From Chloroflexota bacterium (GTDB lineage: Bacteria; Chloroflexota; Anaerolineae; JAAYZQ01), in NCBI GenBank assembly GCA_018606645.1, contig JAGVRI010000006.1, positions 186,001-250,000 of the forward strand: a stretch of 64,000 nucleotides of DNA, in the 5' to 3' direction. Shown here piece after piece: positions 25,065 through 33,757 of the stretch. The position numbers and the translations under genes were made by a program. A model generated the notes under the pieces. The model made no database searches. It was not told the origin of the DNA and saw only the letters and a list, made by a program, of their open reading frames with translations. Numbering within the stretch: position 1 is the stretch's first letter; each line of letters begins with the position of its first letter.

Positions 25065-27071
25065 TCATTCCCTGAGAGCGAAAGCCTGTGGCCCCCAGGA
25101 AATCCGTTCATCAGTCCAGCTACCTGTCAGCGGAGCCGGCAGGGTAAAGAGCTGGGTCAGGCCGCCGGCATTGATGTGGCCAGTCGCTGGCCCGTCGCCG
25201 CAGCCACCACAAAGAGCTCCGTCGGCGCCGAAAGCGATGCTGCCGAAAAGCTCGAGGTCAACCGCTGGCGCCCTAGTAGGTGAGTTGGCCTGAGCCTGTG
25301 GCGATGGATTGGAAGCTTCCCCGCTCTCAGCGCGGAGATCGTCCAGATAGACTGTGCCCCTGCCGCTAAATGGATCGGGCCGGTCATCCAGAACTACACC
25401 TACAAAGCTGATTGGATAGTCAATGACCCCGTTGTCCGGCCCGCTGATGTGGGCAAACGGCCAGGGCTGGGTCGGATCGAGCTTCCCGACCATCTGACTC
25501 CAACCGGAGTGGCTCACGGTGCCGAGAGGCACCTGCCACACCTGGCCCCCCGCATCTTTGATCCAGACGTTGAAAAAGTGGCCTCCGCCGTCGCCATACA
25601 CCCAGGCGCTGATCGCCGTTGGCCGACCGGCAATGGCATGTGCCTGCTGAAAGACGACAAAGTCGTTCCCTGAGGTAGGAAAATCATAATCCAGACGGCC
25701 CGAGTAGTTGCCTCGGTGCACCTGGTCTCGGGATTGGCTCAAAGTGCCGTTGGGTTGGTCCCCCCGTTTCCAGGTGCCAAACTCCTCAAAGCCGGTGATC
25801 AGACCTGGCTCACTGACCGCCGTCGGGGCGCGAGTCGTGGCTTGAGTAGGGACGGCCGTCGGCGGTGGAGAGGTGGGCGCGGTAGTCGGCTGCGTGGTTG
25901 GACGAAGGGTAGGAGGCGGGGCAGGGCGAGTGGCGGTAGGTGATGAGGGAGCGACCTGGGGAAGAGTCGGCTCCACCGCCTGGGTGGGCGATGAAGGCTC
26001 GGTTGGCTGCGGTGGGATGACGATCACCACCAGCGTGGGCGATGCCGCCGGCCAGCCCAGACCTCCCTCGCGGAGCAGCGCATAGCCAGCCACCACTACC
26101 GCAGCCAGGAGCAACACGGCGAGTACCGCAAGCCCAACAAGCACCGGGCTGCGGCGACGGGCCGTAGAGCGGCTGGTGGCCACGGTTGGTATCGAGGGAA
26201 CCGGCGGTGGTACGATTTGGGCACTGGACGGCAGATAGCTCGGGGCGGCACTGACCGCCTGGCGGCGCAGGTCTTGCGCCAGCTCGCTGGCTCGCTGGTA
26301 GCGGGCGGCGGGTTGCTTCGCCAGGGCCCTCTCCACCACCGCCTCCAGCCAGGGCGGTACGGAGATGTTGGCCTGACGCAGCGGCGGCGGTGGTTCGTTC
26401 ACCTGGCGATAGAGGGTAGCGACTGGCGTGCTGGCCCGGAACGGGGTCCAGCCAGCCAGCATCTCATAGAGCATAACCCCCAGGGCGTAGATGTCGGTCC
26501 GGCCATCCACCGGCTGCCCCTGGATCTGTTCGGGGGCCATATAATCTGGTGTGCCGAGGGTAGCTCCAGTACGTGTCAGTGAAGCCGATTCGTACAGCAC
26601 TTTGGCAATGCCGAAATCGGTGAGCAGCGGATGCCCATCGCGCGTTAACAACACATTGCTGGGCTTGACGTCACGATGGACCAGCCCCCGCTGATGAGCA
26701 TGATCCAGGGCATCGGCCAGTTGGCTTACGATCGAAATCGTCCAGCCAATATCGCACGGACCACGGCGCAGCAGATCCTGAAGCGATCCTCCCTCTGCAT
26801 AGTCCATGACCAGATAATAATGGCCGTAGGCCACACCGGCGTCATAGACATGCAGGATGTTGGGATGGTTCAGATTGGCAATGGCCAGCGCCTCGCGGCG
26901 GAAGCGATTGATGAACTCCGCGTCGTGAGCCAGTTCCTCGCGCAATATCTTGATGGCCACATAGCGATTGAGCGATTCCTGGTACCCCTTGTAAACAACC
27001 GCCATTCCGCCCTCACCGATCTTTTCGACGATAGTGTAGGCGCCCACGGTCTTGCCGATCAGCTCATCCAT
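25065..27071 (-). CDS. Membrane serine/threonine protein kinase with extracellular carbohydrate-binding-like domain
   Basis: A 668-residue PknB-type kinase. Residues about 10-270 hold the catalytic domain: GEGGMAVVYKG loop, AIKIL lysine, HRDVKPSN catalytic loop, DFG, APE. A single membrane helix (about 315-340, VLVGLAVLAVLLLAAVVVAGY) and a proline/threonine-rich stalk (about 350-430) follow. The C-terminal domain of about 150 residues starts GLITGFEEFGTWKRG and resembles CBM11-type beta-sandwiches that bind polysaccharide. This layout suggests sensing of cell-wall or storage glycans, but that is inference. The start at 27071 follows GGAGAAGGG; an open frame to 27176 is not conserved. glgA lies downstream, 47 bases away, same strand. 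Confidence 0.88.
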   Translation of the reverse strand: MDELIGKTVGAYTIVEKIGEGGMAVVYKGYQESLNRYVAIKILREELAHDAEFINRFRREALAIANLNHPNILHVYDAGVAYGHYYLVMDYAEGGSLQDLLRRGPCDIGWTISIVSQLADALDHAHQRGLVHRDVKPSNVLLTRDGHPLLTDFGIAKVLYESASLTRTGATLGTPDYMAPEQIQGQPVDGRTDIYALGVMLYEMLAGWTPFRASTPVATLYRQVNEPPPPLRQANISVPPWLEAVVERALAKQPAARYQRASELAQDLRRQAVSAAPSYLPSSAQIVPPPVPSIPTVATSRSTARRRSPVLVGLAVLAVLLLAAVVVAGYALLREGGLGWPAASPTLVVIVIPPQPTEPSSPTQAVEPTLPQVAPSSPTATRPAPPPTLRPTTQPTTAPTSPPPTAVPTQATTRAPTAVSEPGLITGFEEFGTWKRGDQPNGTLSQSRDQVHRGNYSGRLDYDFPTSGNDFVVFQQAHAIAGRPTAISAWVYGDGGGHFFNVWIKDAGGQVWQVPLGTVSHSGWSQMVGKLDPTQPWPFAHISGPDNGVIDYPISFVGVVLDDRPDPFSGRGTVYLDDLRAESGEASNPSPQAQANSPTRAPAVDLELFGSIAFGADGALCGGCGDGPATGHINAGGLTQLFTLPAPLTGSWTDERISWGPQAFALRE

Positions 27072-27108
27072 GCCCTTCTCCGCTTTGCTGCCAACTGAGA
27101 TCTTGATC

Positions 27109-27137
27109 AGTATATCATATTCGCAGGTTTTTGAAAA
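27109..27137 (-). promoter_or_regulatory. Candidate promoter of the serine/threonine kinase
   Basis: On the minus strand: TTTTCA (27132-27137), 17-base spacer, TGA then TATACT (27109-27114). The -35 matches four of six; the extended -10 supports it. Confidence 0.5.
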
Positions 27138-27253
27138 ACGCGACCAGTGATTCATGAAAGCTGTCCAGATCGCCAACCCGGAGGACTACGCGTCAAGCGT
27201 CCGGGCCGGAAAATCCAAGAGGCAAAAAGCTCAAAGGACGAACAAACTCACTC

Positions 27254-27282
27254 TAGACATCGGACCAGAGCTATGCTATAAT
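27254..27282 (+). promoter_or_regulatory. Promoter of the secreted 1097-residue protein
   Basis: TAGACA (27254-27259), 17-base spacer, TGC then TATAAT (27277-27282): an extended -10. It leaves a leader of about 96 bases. The same TAGACA-17-TATAAT pair drives the aldehyde oxidoreductase gene at 35292. Confidence 0.75.
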
Positions 27283-27385
27283 TGAACTGTCACTATCCAG
27301 CAATGAACGGCTGGATCCGCAAAGCTACGATCCGATTCAAGCCCCGACGGACCTGGGTCTCAGCAAGAGAAAGGAGGATGGTCCG

Positions 27386-30300
27386 ATGAGCTCTCCAGGT
27401 ACTATCCCCACGTGGGGCGCGCGATTGGCGCTGATCGCCGTTACCCTGGCGCTGGTTGGCACGTTGAGCGTGTTAGTCGGCTGGCCGGCTTCTGGTCAGG
27501 CTTCCGCCCTTGACCCGCTGGATGTGTGGTACGGTCAGACGCCAACGGCCGATGGGGTTATCGCCCCGGGTGAGTACGCGGGAGCCCAGATCATACGCTT
27601 CGCCGGCTTCGGTGGAGAGGTCGTCGCGTACCTGCGCCATGATACCCTGAACCTGTATGTCGCCTTCGACCTGCCCGACATTACGCCCTTTCCGACCCCT
27701 CAATCGGGACCCGCTGTCCAGGTTTTCCTGGATACCAACAACGACAAGGCTGCCCTTCCCCAGCCTGACGACTATCGCCTGATCACCCGCAGGGATGGTC
27801 AGGCATTTGAGAACCAGGGCACCGGAAGCGGTTGGAGCGCGGCTGGGCCACCGATAGACTGGACCGGCGCAGCCAGCAGCCGTCCCGGTGGCTGGCAGGC
27901 TGAATTCAGTGTGGAGTTCGACAAGCTGACTCTCAGTCCAGGCGCAGCCAAGACGATCGGCCTCGCCCTGGCCAACGTGTGGACGTTGAGGTGGCCGGTG
28001 GACTACTATTGGCCGCCCGGCGCCTACTGGCTTAATCCCTCCACGTGGGGCGAGGTCGCATCCGCTGAAAACTGGAGTTCGTGGTACTTTAAGGCGGGTG
28101 GATGGACCGATTATGCCCCCAACGGCGTCCCCGATTTTGATCAGAAGCAGGATAACTGGGGGAACGGACAGCAATGGACGTATTGCGGTCCGGTAGCGGC
28201 TGCTAACTCGCTGTGGTGGTTTGATAGCAAGTTTGAACCTGCACCGGTCCCGCCGCCCACCGTCCACGACGGCTACCCGCTCGTCCAGTCGCCGGTCTTT
28301 GTCGACGACCACGATCCGGCCAACGTCGCGGCCTTAGTTGAGAACCTGGCCGGGTACTTTCATACCAGCCCGTCGACCGGTACCCTGATCACCAACATGC
28401 ATACCGGTCTGCAACACTACCTATACGACCACGGTCTCTATGATGACTATCTGGTGACCCTGGCAGTGCGTCCGTCCCTGGAATGGGTTGCTGAGGAACT
28501 GCTGCACAGCGAGGATGTCATCCTATTGCTCGGCTTTTGGGAATTGCTGCCCTCGGGTCTCTGGCAACGCATCGGCGGGCATTATGTTACCGTGGCCGGG
28601 ATCGACCTGCCGAATCAGGTGATCGCTCTGAGCGATCCATTCGCCGACAACGCTGAGGGCGGCATGCCTCCCTTCCCTGGACGGATTGGTAATGGAATCC
28701 TCATCCCTCACCCAATGGGCCATCCACCCGATGTGCACAACGATGCCGGCAATATATCGCACGATTTCTATGCCATCATCCCCACCAGCCCCAGCCCGGG
28801 CGGCCTGTGGGGATTGGGGTACCCGCCCAGCACCTTATGGCTGCAGAACTTTACAGGCGTCAACCCCTATCCGCTGCCCGGTGTGCCCAGTGGTGAGTGG
28901 CAGGGCGGACCGATCTTCACCGAAGTCGAATTCGCCCTCACCGTCTCTCCGTTTGTCTGGAAACCGGGCGGCTGGGAGGACTATGCCCCCAGTTGCCTGC
29001 CCGATTTCAGTCAGAAGCAGAATGGCTGGCAGGACCCCGAGTTGCACACCTGGTCCTTTTGCGGTCCGGTAGCGGTGGCCAATTCGCTATGGTGGTTCGA
29101 CAGCAAGTTCGAACCAGAACCACAGCCACCGGTCGTGCTGAATGACCATTACCCGTTGCTCACCACGTATAACCCAGTGGGTTGGGACGACCATCATCCG
29201 TCCAACGTCGAGAGCAACCTGCCCATACCGAGCATGGAGTTCGTTGACGATCTGGCTGCCCATATGGGCACCGGCCAGATCGCACCGGGCACGGTGATCA
29301 CCCAGTTGGTGAACGGCGTAGTGCAGTATATTGCCGATCACAACCTGGACCAGGACTATATCGTGACCCAGGTGGCCCGGCCGGAGTGGGAATGGGTGGT
29401 GGATGAGGTCAGCCGTTGCGAGGACGTGGTGCTGCTCCTGGGCTTCTGGCGTTGGGAGTCAGGCGTGTGGCGGCGCTACGGTGGCCATTATGTGACCGTG
29501 GCCGGAGTAGACCCCAACAGTGGCCTGGTGGGACTGGCCGATCCCTTTTTCGACCAGGCGGAGAACGGGTGGCCGGCCCTGGGCCGGGTCTGGCCGCCAG
29601 GCACCGAGCACCCACCCCATCCAGGCATGTTGCCCGACCTGCTCCATAACGATGCGCGGATGCTCTCCCACGATATCTACCATGCCGCGCCAGGTGTTAG
29701 CCCTGGCGGGCGATGGCGATTGGTGGAGTATCCGGCAGCCAAGGCGGTGCCGAATTTCGAGTGGCTGAACGGCCCTGGGCCAGACAAGGTCGTGCCCGGT
29801 CCCCCACCACCTGACCCAGAACTGTGGTACACCGAGGTGGAATGGGCCGTTGCCGTCTCGCCCAGGCCCGAACCGGACCTGGGCCTCAGTAAGAACGTTG
29901 CACCGCCCGCTCCTCTCGTCCCCGGCGACTGGCTGACCTACACCCTTTTCTTTAGCAACAACACAACACCCCGCGCCGAAAACGTTGTGATCACCGATCC
30001 GCTTCCGGTCGAGCTGATCGAGGCCAGCTTTACCTACAAGACAACCTCCGGCCGGCCTATCACCGCGCTGGACCGCTACCGGTGGCTGGTGGGCTACCTG
30101 GGGTATGGCGAAGGGGGCGCCATCACCGTGACCGCGCGGGTGGACCCGAGCCTGGCCGACCCATCCCGGATTCTGACGAATACCGCCCAAATTGGCGCAG
30201 CCACGACAGACCGCGAGCCAATCAACAACAGCGCATTGGTGACAACCTTGGTGCAGACGGCTGACGTCTGGGTGACAAAGGACGGGCCGGAACGCATAGC

Positions 30301-30679
30301 AGCCGGTGATCCGCTGACCTACGTCCTGAGTTACGGCAACGAGGGCCCCGCTCCGGCAGCACAGGTATACCTCACCGACAGCTTCCCCACAGGAACAATC
30401 TACGGGAGCGACAGCAGCGGGCTGCCGGGCATGGGCGTGCCGGGCGGGTGGCGGTGGACGATCGGCCAGCTCGAGCCAGGCATCACGATCTCCTTTGTTC
30501 TGACCTTGACCATGGTGGTGGACCTACCGCCAGGAACCCTCCTCGTCGACAGACTCGCCATCGGCACGACCACTCCGCAGAGCGATGAGAGCAATGACCA
30601 GGACGAGTTCTCGACGTTGGTGGTCATGCGGTTCTACCTGCCCGTGGTGATGAAAAGGTATTCGGCGGAGACCCCGTAG
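27386..30679 (+). CDS. Secreted protein with two cysteine-protease-like (C39-type) domains and two DUF11 repeats
   Basis: A 1097-residue exported protein. Signal peptide: residues about 12-40. About 45-225: beta-sandwich resembling a CBM9/DOMON domain. About 235-510 and 525-815: two copies of a C39-like peptidase fold, each opening with GGW-x-DYAP-x-x-x-PDF-x-QKQ. Each has a candidate nucleophile in CGPVA-x-ANSLWWFDS (Cys267, Cys559), a GGHYVTVAG histidine (His399, His701) and a D-P-F Asp. About 830-1080: two DUF11 repeats. The tail FYLPVVMKRY resembles a C-terminal signature common on exported Chloroflexota proteins (from memory). AGAAAGGAGG precedes the start. Peptidase activity is inferred. 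Confidence 0.82.
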   Translation: MSSPGTIPTWGARLALIAVTLALVGTLSVLVGWPASGQASALDPLDVWYGQTPTADGVIAPGEYAGAQIIRFAGFGGEVVAYLRHDTLNLYVAFDLPDITPFPTPQSGPAVQVFLDTNNDKAALPQPDDYRLITRRDGQAFENQGTGSGWSAAGPPIDWTGAASSRPGGWQAEFSVEFDKLTLSPGAAKTIGLALANVWTLRWPVDYYWPPGAYWLNPSTWGEVASAENWSSWYFKAGGWTDYAPNGVPDFDQKQDNWGNGQQWTYCGPVAAANSLWWFDSKFEPAPVPPPTVHDGYPLVQSPVFVDDHDPANVAALVENLAGYFHTSPSTGTLITNMHTGLQHYLYDHGLYDDYLVTLAVRPSLEWVAEELLHSEDVILLLGFWELLPSGLWQRIGGHYVTVAGIDLPNQVIALSDPFADNAEGGMPPFPGRIGNGILIPHPMGHPPDVHNDAGNISHDFYAIIPTSPSPGGLWGLGYPPSTLWLQNFTGVNPYPLPGVPSGEWQGGPIFTEVEFALTVSPFVWKPGGWEDYAPSCLPDFSQKQNGWQDPELHTWSFCGPVAVANSLWWFDSKFEPEPQPPVVLNDHYPLLTTYNPVGWDDHHPSNVESNLPIPSMEFVDDLAAHMGTGQIAPGTVITQLVNGVVQYIADHNLDQDYIVTQVARPEWEWVVDEVSRCEDVVLLLGFWRWESGVWRRYGGHYVTVAGVDPNSGLVGLADPFFDQAENGWPALGRVWPPGTEHPPHPGMLPDLLHNDARMLSHDIYHAAPGVSPGGRWRLVEYPAAKAVPNFEWLNGPGPDKVVPGPPPPDPELWYTEVEWAVAVSPRPEPDLGLSKNVAPPAPLVPGDWLTYTLFFSNNTTPRAENVVITDPLPVELIEASFTYKTTSGRPITALDRYRWLVGYLGYGEGGAITVTARVDPSLADPSRILTNTAQIGAATTDREPINNSALVTTLVQTADVWVTKDGPERIAAGDPLTYVLSYGNEGPAPAAQVYLTDSFPTGTIYGSDSSGLPGMGVPGGWRWTIGQLEPGITISFVLTLTMVVDLPPGTLLVDRLAIGTTTPQSDESNDQDEFSTLVVMRFYLPVVMKRYSAETP

Positions 30680-30712
30680 TTCCGCTGAGGGATCTTGCGC
30701 TGGCGGCTCATG

Positions 30713-30736
30713 AGCGGGGCACGGCCGTGCCCCGCT
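30713..30736. repeat. Perfect 24-base palindrome
   Basis: AGCGGGGCACG followed by GC and its exact reverse complement CGTGCCCCGCT. It lies between the secreted protein and the lipoprotein gene. It could act as a terminator hairpin without a T-run, or be a REP-like element. Confidence 0.6.
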
Positions 30737-30765
30737 CCCTACCTTCAGATGCGCAAGAGGAGTTC

Positions 30766-31506
30766 ATGAGAATACGTAATCGGATCCTCACTCTGTCGGT
30801 CCTGATTTTGACCGGGGCCATGGTTGCCTGCTCCTTCTTGCCCATCGCATTACGGCGCCAGGCCCCTCTTACCCCCACCCCCACCCGCACCTTGAAACCT
30901 ACTTTTACGGCCAGCGCCACGTCCAGCCCTACGCCCCTGCCTTCCGATACGCCCGTCCCGACTCCCACGCCAACCCCGACCCTGCCCCCGACCGACACGC
31001 CCCCTCCTACCGACACACCCACCATAACACCCGTGCCAACAGACACCCCCTTGCCATCCGCCACCCTCCGGCCAACCCCCCGACCGACCCGCCGACCGAC
31101 TGCCACGCCAACGCCCAGGCCGACCAAAGTCCCGCCGCCACCGTTCACCGGCAGCATCGTCCGCGGGTACACCCATTGTGGGGGATACGCGGGGGTGACC
31201 GGTCTGGTGAAACATGCCAACGGCGGCCCCTATCCCGGTGTGGCGGTGGGCGTATGGTCGGATGTGTGGCAGGGACGGGTGGCTGTCTCGGAAGCTAACG
31301 GGAAATTTGAGTTATCGCTGACCGATGTTCCGGTGGGCAAGTTCAAGGTCGCTGTGGTCAGGTTGGAGACATGCAGCCGGCGCGATGGCCTGCCCACGGC
31401 CATGGATTGTCAACGGCTGTCAAATGTGGTGGAAGTCGTCACGACGGCGCACTGTACCGGGACCGGCGCCAATCAGGTCACCGAAGTCCATTTCGTTGGA
31501 CCGTGA
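30766..31506 (+). CDS. Lipoprotein with Pro/Thr stalk and carboxypeptidase-regulatory-like domain
   Basis: A 246-residue surface lipoprotein. The signal peptide ends with lipobox AMVAC (Cys22). Residues about 35-130 are a low-complexity stalk of Thr-Pro repeats. The last 110 residues form a small beta-sandwich with four or five cysteines (RGYTHCGGYAGVTGLV, VETC-type turns, MDCQRL, TAHC) and the pattern G-x-V-x-x-x-x-G-x-P-x-x-G-V-x-V of carboxypeptidase-regulatory-like domains. The cysteines may form disulfides outside the cell. The start at 30766 follows AAGAGGAG. No partner or ligand can be named. It lies 86 bases after the large secreted protein. Confidence 0.75.
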   Translation: MRIRNRILTLSVLILTGAMVACSFLPIALRRQAPLTPTPTRTLKPTFTASATSSPTPLPSDTPVPTPTPTPTLPPTDTPPPTDTPTITPVPTDTPLPSATLRPTPRPTRRPTATPTPRPTKVPPPPFTGSIVRGYTHCGGYAGVTGLVKHANGGPYPGVAVGVWSDVWQGRVAVSEANGKFELSLTDVPVGKFKVAVVRLETCSRRDGLPTAMDCQRLSNVVEVVTTAHCTGTGANQVTEVHFVGP

Positions 31507-31520
31507 GCGAGCGGCAGATT

Positions 31521-32144
31521 TCAGGGGGAAGGGGGTACCAACAGGTAATTACAGGGCGCTTCGCCGCGCTTGGGGCGGGGCAATCGTCTGGGCTCAACTC
31601 CCAGCAGGTGATGGATCAAAGTGGCATCCATGATACACAGCTCGCCATGCTCCCGGGCAATCCGCCGGTAGGGACAGTTGACGTTGGTCAAGAGGTATCC
31701 GTCGTCCGTTTTCTCCCAGCGGATAATAAAGCCCTGCTCCTTCATAAACTGGGCGATCTGGTCCAGTCGTTCCTCAAAGGTTTGGCCCTCAATCCGAGGC
31801 GGTGCTTCCTGAGCCATCCGCTCGGCCACGCGGCGGAAAAGCTCCTGGGCTTCTTTGGACCCCATCCGTTCTTTGAGCTCTCGGACCAGATAGCTGGCCA
31901 ACTTGCCATAGCCCTGGGGGAATAATTCTTCGGCCGTCTCCGTCAGGCTGTAAAGCAGGCGAGGGCGCCCTACAGACGGCGATCGTTTGATCTCGGCCAC
32001 CACCACCAAATTTTGAGCCTGAAGCACATTGAGATGGTGGCGAATGGTCATGGGGGTCAACCCCAATTTGCTCGCCAGATCTTCCACCGTGGACTGTTTG
32101 GCTTCCCTTAGGATTTCCAGAATCTCTTGACGGGTGCTCTGCAT
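31521..32144 (-). CDS. SufR-like iron-sulfur HTH transcriptional regulator
   Basis: A 207-residue regulator with an N-terminal winged helix (EEI/ILREAKQSTVEDLASKLG-type helices, then GLTPMTIRHHLNVL as recognition helix) and a C-terminal part with three cysteines in C-x12-C-x27-C spacing (within NCPYRRIAREHGELC and EAPCNYLL). From memory this is the ligand spacing of SufR-type [Fe-S] repressors, which control suf genes. No suf genes lie in the window. The start at 32144 is preceded by AGAGGAAG; ATG at 32171 is an alternative without a ribosome site. The promoter is TTGACA-17-TAGAAT, with an inverted repeat over the predicted transcription start, suggesting self-control. Confidence 0.82.
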   Translation of the reverse strand: MQSTRQEILEILREAKQSTVEDLASKLGLTPMTIRHHLNVLQAQNLVVVAEIKRSPSVGRPRLLYSLTETAEELFPQGYGKLASYLVRELKERMGSKEAQELFRRVAERMAQEAPPRIEGQTFEERLDQIAQFMKEQGFIIRWEKTDDGYLLTNVNCPYRRIAREHGELCIMDATLIHHLLGVEPRRLPRPKRGEAPCNYLLVPPSP

Positions 32145-32197
32145 CACTTTCTTCCTCTTACTAGTCACCATCTGGGAAACAGGTAACCTAGGGTATT

Positions 32198-32229
32198 GGA
32201 ACTCCTGGATAACTGCCACCCAGAGTACC
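32198..32229. promoter_or_regulatory. Inverted repeat, candidate operator of the SufR-like gene
   Basis: GGAACTCCTGG (32198-32208) and CCAGAGTACC (32220-32229) form an imperfect inverted repeat with an 11-base centre. It covers the predicted transcription start (about 32226) of the regulator gene, a usual place for autorepression. Confidence 0.45.
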
Positions 32230-32232
32230 AGT

Positions 32233-32261
32233 ATTCTACTCGCTTCGGGCCGATTTGTCAA
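32233..32261 (-). promoter_or_regulatory. Promoter of the SufR-like regulator
   Basis: On the minus strand: TTGACA (32256-32261), 17-base spacer, TAGAAT (32233-32238). The -35 is a perfect consensus. The same hexamer pair is used by the KimA-like permease copy 1. Confidence 0.8.
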
Positions 32262-32335
32262 TTCCGATTATTTTTATGAATCCAATCCCCCACTCTAGAG
32301 AGCATGGTGATACGAGACCCGCTGTCTGTCTTCCC

Positions 32336-32366
32336 AAAAAGCGGAGGCGCCGTGGAAGGCGCCTCC
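32336..32366 (-). terminator. Intrinsic terminator of tRNA-Pro
   Basis: On the minus strand a perfect 9-base stem, GGAGGCGCC and GGCGCCTCC, with a 6-base loop is followed by GC and TTTTT. It lies 18 bases past the tRNA 3' end. Confidence 0.85.
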
Positions 32367-32383
32367 AATTCAAACAATCCCGT

Positions 32384-32460
<77 letters not shown>

Positions 32461-32473
32461 TTTTCCACGGCTG

Positions 32474-32502
32474 ATTATACCTCACTTGCTCCGAATTGAC
32501 AA
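32474..32502 (-). promoter_or_regulatory. Promoter of tRNA-Pro
   Basis: On the minus strand: TTGTCA (32497-32502), 17-base spacer, TATAAT (32474-32479). The tRNA 5' end is 13 bases beyond the -10 box, leaving a leader of only about 7 bases. Confidence 0.85.
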
Positions 32503-32547
32503 ATGCAAGAGTCGGGATGGGTGAATCTGTGCGCCCAATTCGCAAAC

Positions 32548-32576
32548 TCGACGGAACTGCAGTTTCATGATACAAT
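32548..32576 (+). promoter_or_regulatory. Candidate promoter of the dual-specificity phosphatase gene
   Basis: TCGACG (32548-32553), 17-base spacer, TGA then TACAAT (32571-32576), an extended -10. The leader to ATG 32598 is about 15 bases and has no clear ribosome site. Confidence 0.6.
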
Positions 32577-32597
32577 TTCCAGCCGAGCGCGAGAAAC

Positions 32598-33155
32598 ATG
32601 CTTGCCAAGATCGTTCGAGCCGCATCCATTCTCTGGCAGCGAATCGTCCATCAAGGCTTGCGGACGACCGGGTGGTGGGCCGCCGATCATGCCGTCCGCA
32701 TCATTACCGGCGCGCCCATCCGCTGTGTAAGCCAACTCTCCCCGCAATTGTATGTGGGAGGTCAACACCGGGGCCGGGGGTGGACCAAGCTCCGCTCCTG
32801 GGGTGTGACCGCCGTGGTGAACTTGCGCGCCGAGTTTGATGATCTAGCAGCCCGTGTGGCTCCCGATCGTTACCTGCACCTGCCTACCGATGATGACCAG
32901 GCCCCCACACTCCAACAGCTCGAATCCGGGGTTGCGTTCATCGCTCAAGAAATCGAACGAGGTGGCAGCGTCTACGTTCATTGCGGGTCCGGGGTAGGTC
33001 GGGCGCCCACTCTGGTCGCTGCATATCTGGTCTATAGCGGCTTGCCGCCTGACCAGGCCTGGGCCCGGATCCGCTGCGTCCGCCCTTTCATCCGTCCCAC
33101 CCGGGTTCAGTTCAGTCGAATCGAAGAGTTCAACACCATGCACGTGAGCGCTTGA
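32598..33155 (+). CDS. Dual-specificity (cysteine-based) protein phosphatase
   Basis: A 185-residue phosphatase of the DSP/PTP fold. The active-site loop HCGSGVGRAPT near residue 128 gives the catalytic Cys and the Arg of C-x5-R. An upstream Asp-rich loop (LPTDDDQAPT, near residue 95) supplies the likely general acid. The N-terminal 45 residues are hydrophobic/basic and may bind membrane; the fold starts at ISQ/SQLSPQLYVGG. Substrate may be phosphotyrosine, phosphoserine/threonine or another phosphate ester; a Ser/Thr kinase is encoded 6 kb away, but linkage is speculative. A nitroreductase gene follows after 39 bases. Confidence 0.85.
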   Translation: MLAKIVRAASILWQRIVHQGLRTTGWWAADHAVRIITGAPIRCVSQLSPQLYVGGQHRGRGWTKLRSWGVTAVVNLRAEFDDLAARVAPDRYLHLPTDDDQAPTLQQLESGVAFIAQEIERGGSVYVHCGSGVGRAPTLVAAYLVYSGLPPDQAWARIRCVRPFIRPTRVQFSRIEEFNTMHVSA

Positions 33156-33194
33156 TCAGAAGCGCCCAGATAGAAACCAATCAGGAGGGCAAAC

Positions 33195-33698
33195 GTGGAT
33201 CCTAGACTACACATTATCTTCTCGCGGCGCAGCATTCGCGCCTACACGGACCAACCAGTGAGCGAGGCTGACATCCAGAGCCTTCTGGAAGCAGGGATGG
33301 CCGCGCCGTCGGCCTCCAACCGGCAGCCGTGGCACTTTGTGGTCGTCACCGACCGCAAGCTGCTCCAGGAATTAGCCGAGAGCCATCCCTTTGGCAAGAT
33401 GCTCGCCCATGCAGCGGTGGCCATCGCCGTGTGTGGGGACCCAGGCATCTCCGATTGGTGGGTTCAGGATTGTTCAGCCGCGACCGAGAACATCCTGATC
33501 GCCGCTGCGGCGCTGGGGCTCGGCGGTGTGTGGCTGGGCTGTCATGGACGGCCTGAACGCGAACAGGCAATCCGCGACGTGCTCGGCATCCCTTCTCACA
33601 TCGGCGTCTTGAGCGTGCTGTCGATCGGCCACCCGGCTGAGAGGAAGGAACCGCGCACCCAATACAACCCCTCCCGGGTCCATCGGGATCGGTGGTAG
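33195..33698 (+). CDS. Nitroreductase-family FMN oxidoreductase
   Basis: A 167-residue flavoprotein of the nitroreductase superfamily. It begins with FSRRSIRAYTDQPV (FMN phosphate-binding arginines) followed by MAAPSASNRQPWHFVVV, and near the end has GLGGVWLGCHGR and GHPAER. It is short, in the range of single-domain members acting on quinones, nitro-compounds or flavins. The start is GTG at 33195 with CAGGAGGG upstream. It is probably co-transcribed with the phosphatase gene. It converges with the CoA-transferase gene, with 59 bases between stops and no strong hairpin there. Confidence 0.9.
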   Translation: MDPRLHIIFSRRSIRAYTDQPVSEADIQSLLEAGMAAPSASNRQPWHFVVVTDRKLLQELAESHPFGKMLAHAAVAIAVCGDPGISDWWVQDCSAATENILIAAAALGLGGVWLGCHGRPEREQAIRDVLGIPSHIGVLSVLSIGHPAERKEPRTQYNPSRVHRDRW

Positions 33699-33757
33699 GG
33701 ATGGCCGCATTACCATCAGGCCGGCAATGAGGTTTCGGCAAAGAGCCGATCGCTGAT

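Larger units (their letters stand above)
27072..27385. other. Divergent promoter interval between kinase and secreted protein
   Basis: No gene is seen. It carries a leftward promoter for the kinase (27109-27137) and a rightward one for the secreted protein (27254-27282), about 115 bases apart. Confidence 0.6.

Noticed and set aside
30870-31140. C/A-rich simple repeats as a regulatory element
   Set aside because: They encode the Thr-Pro stalk of the lipoprotein in frame.
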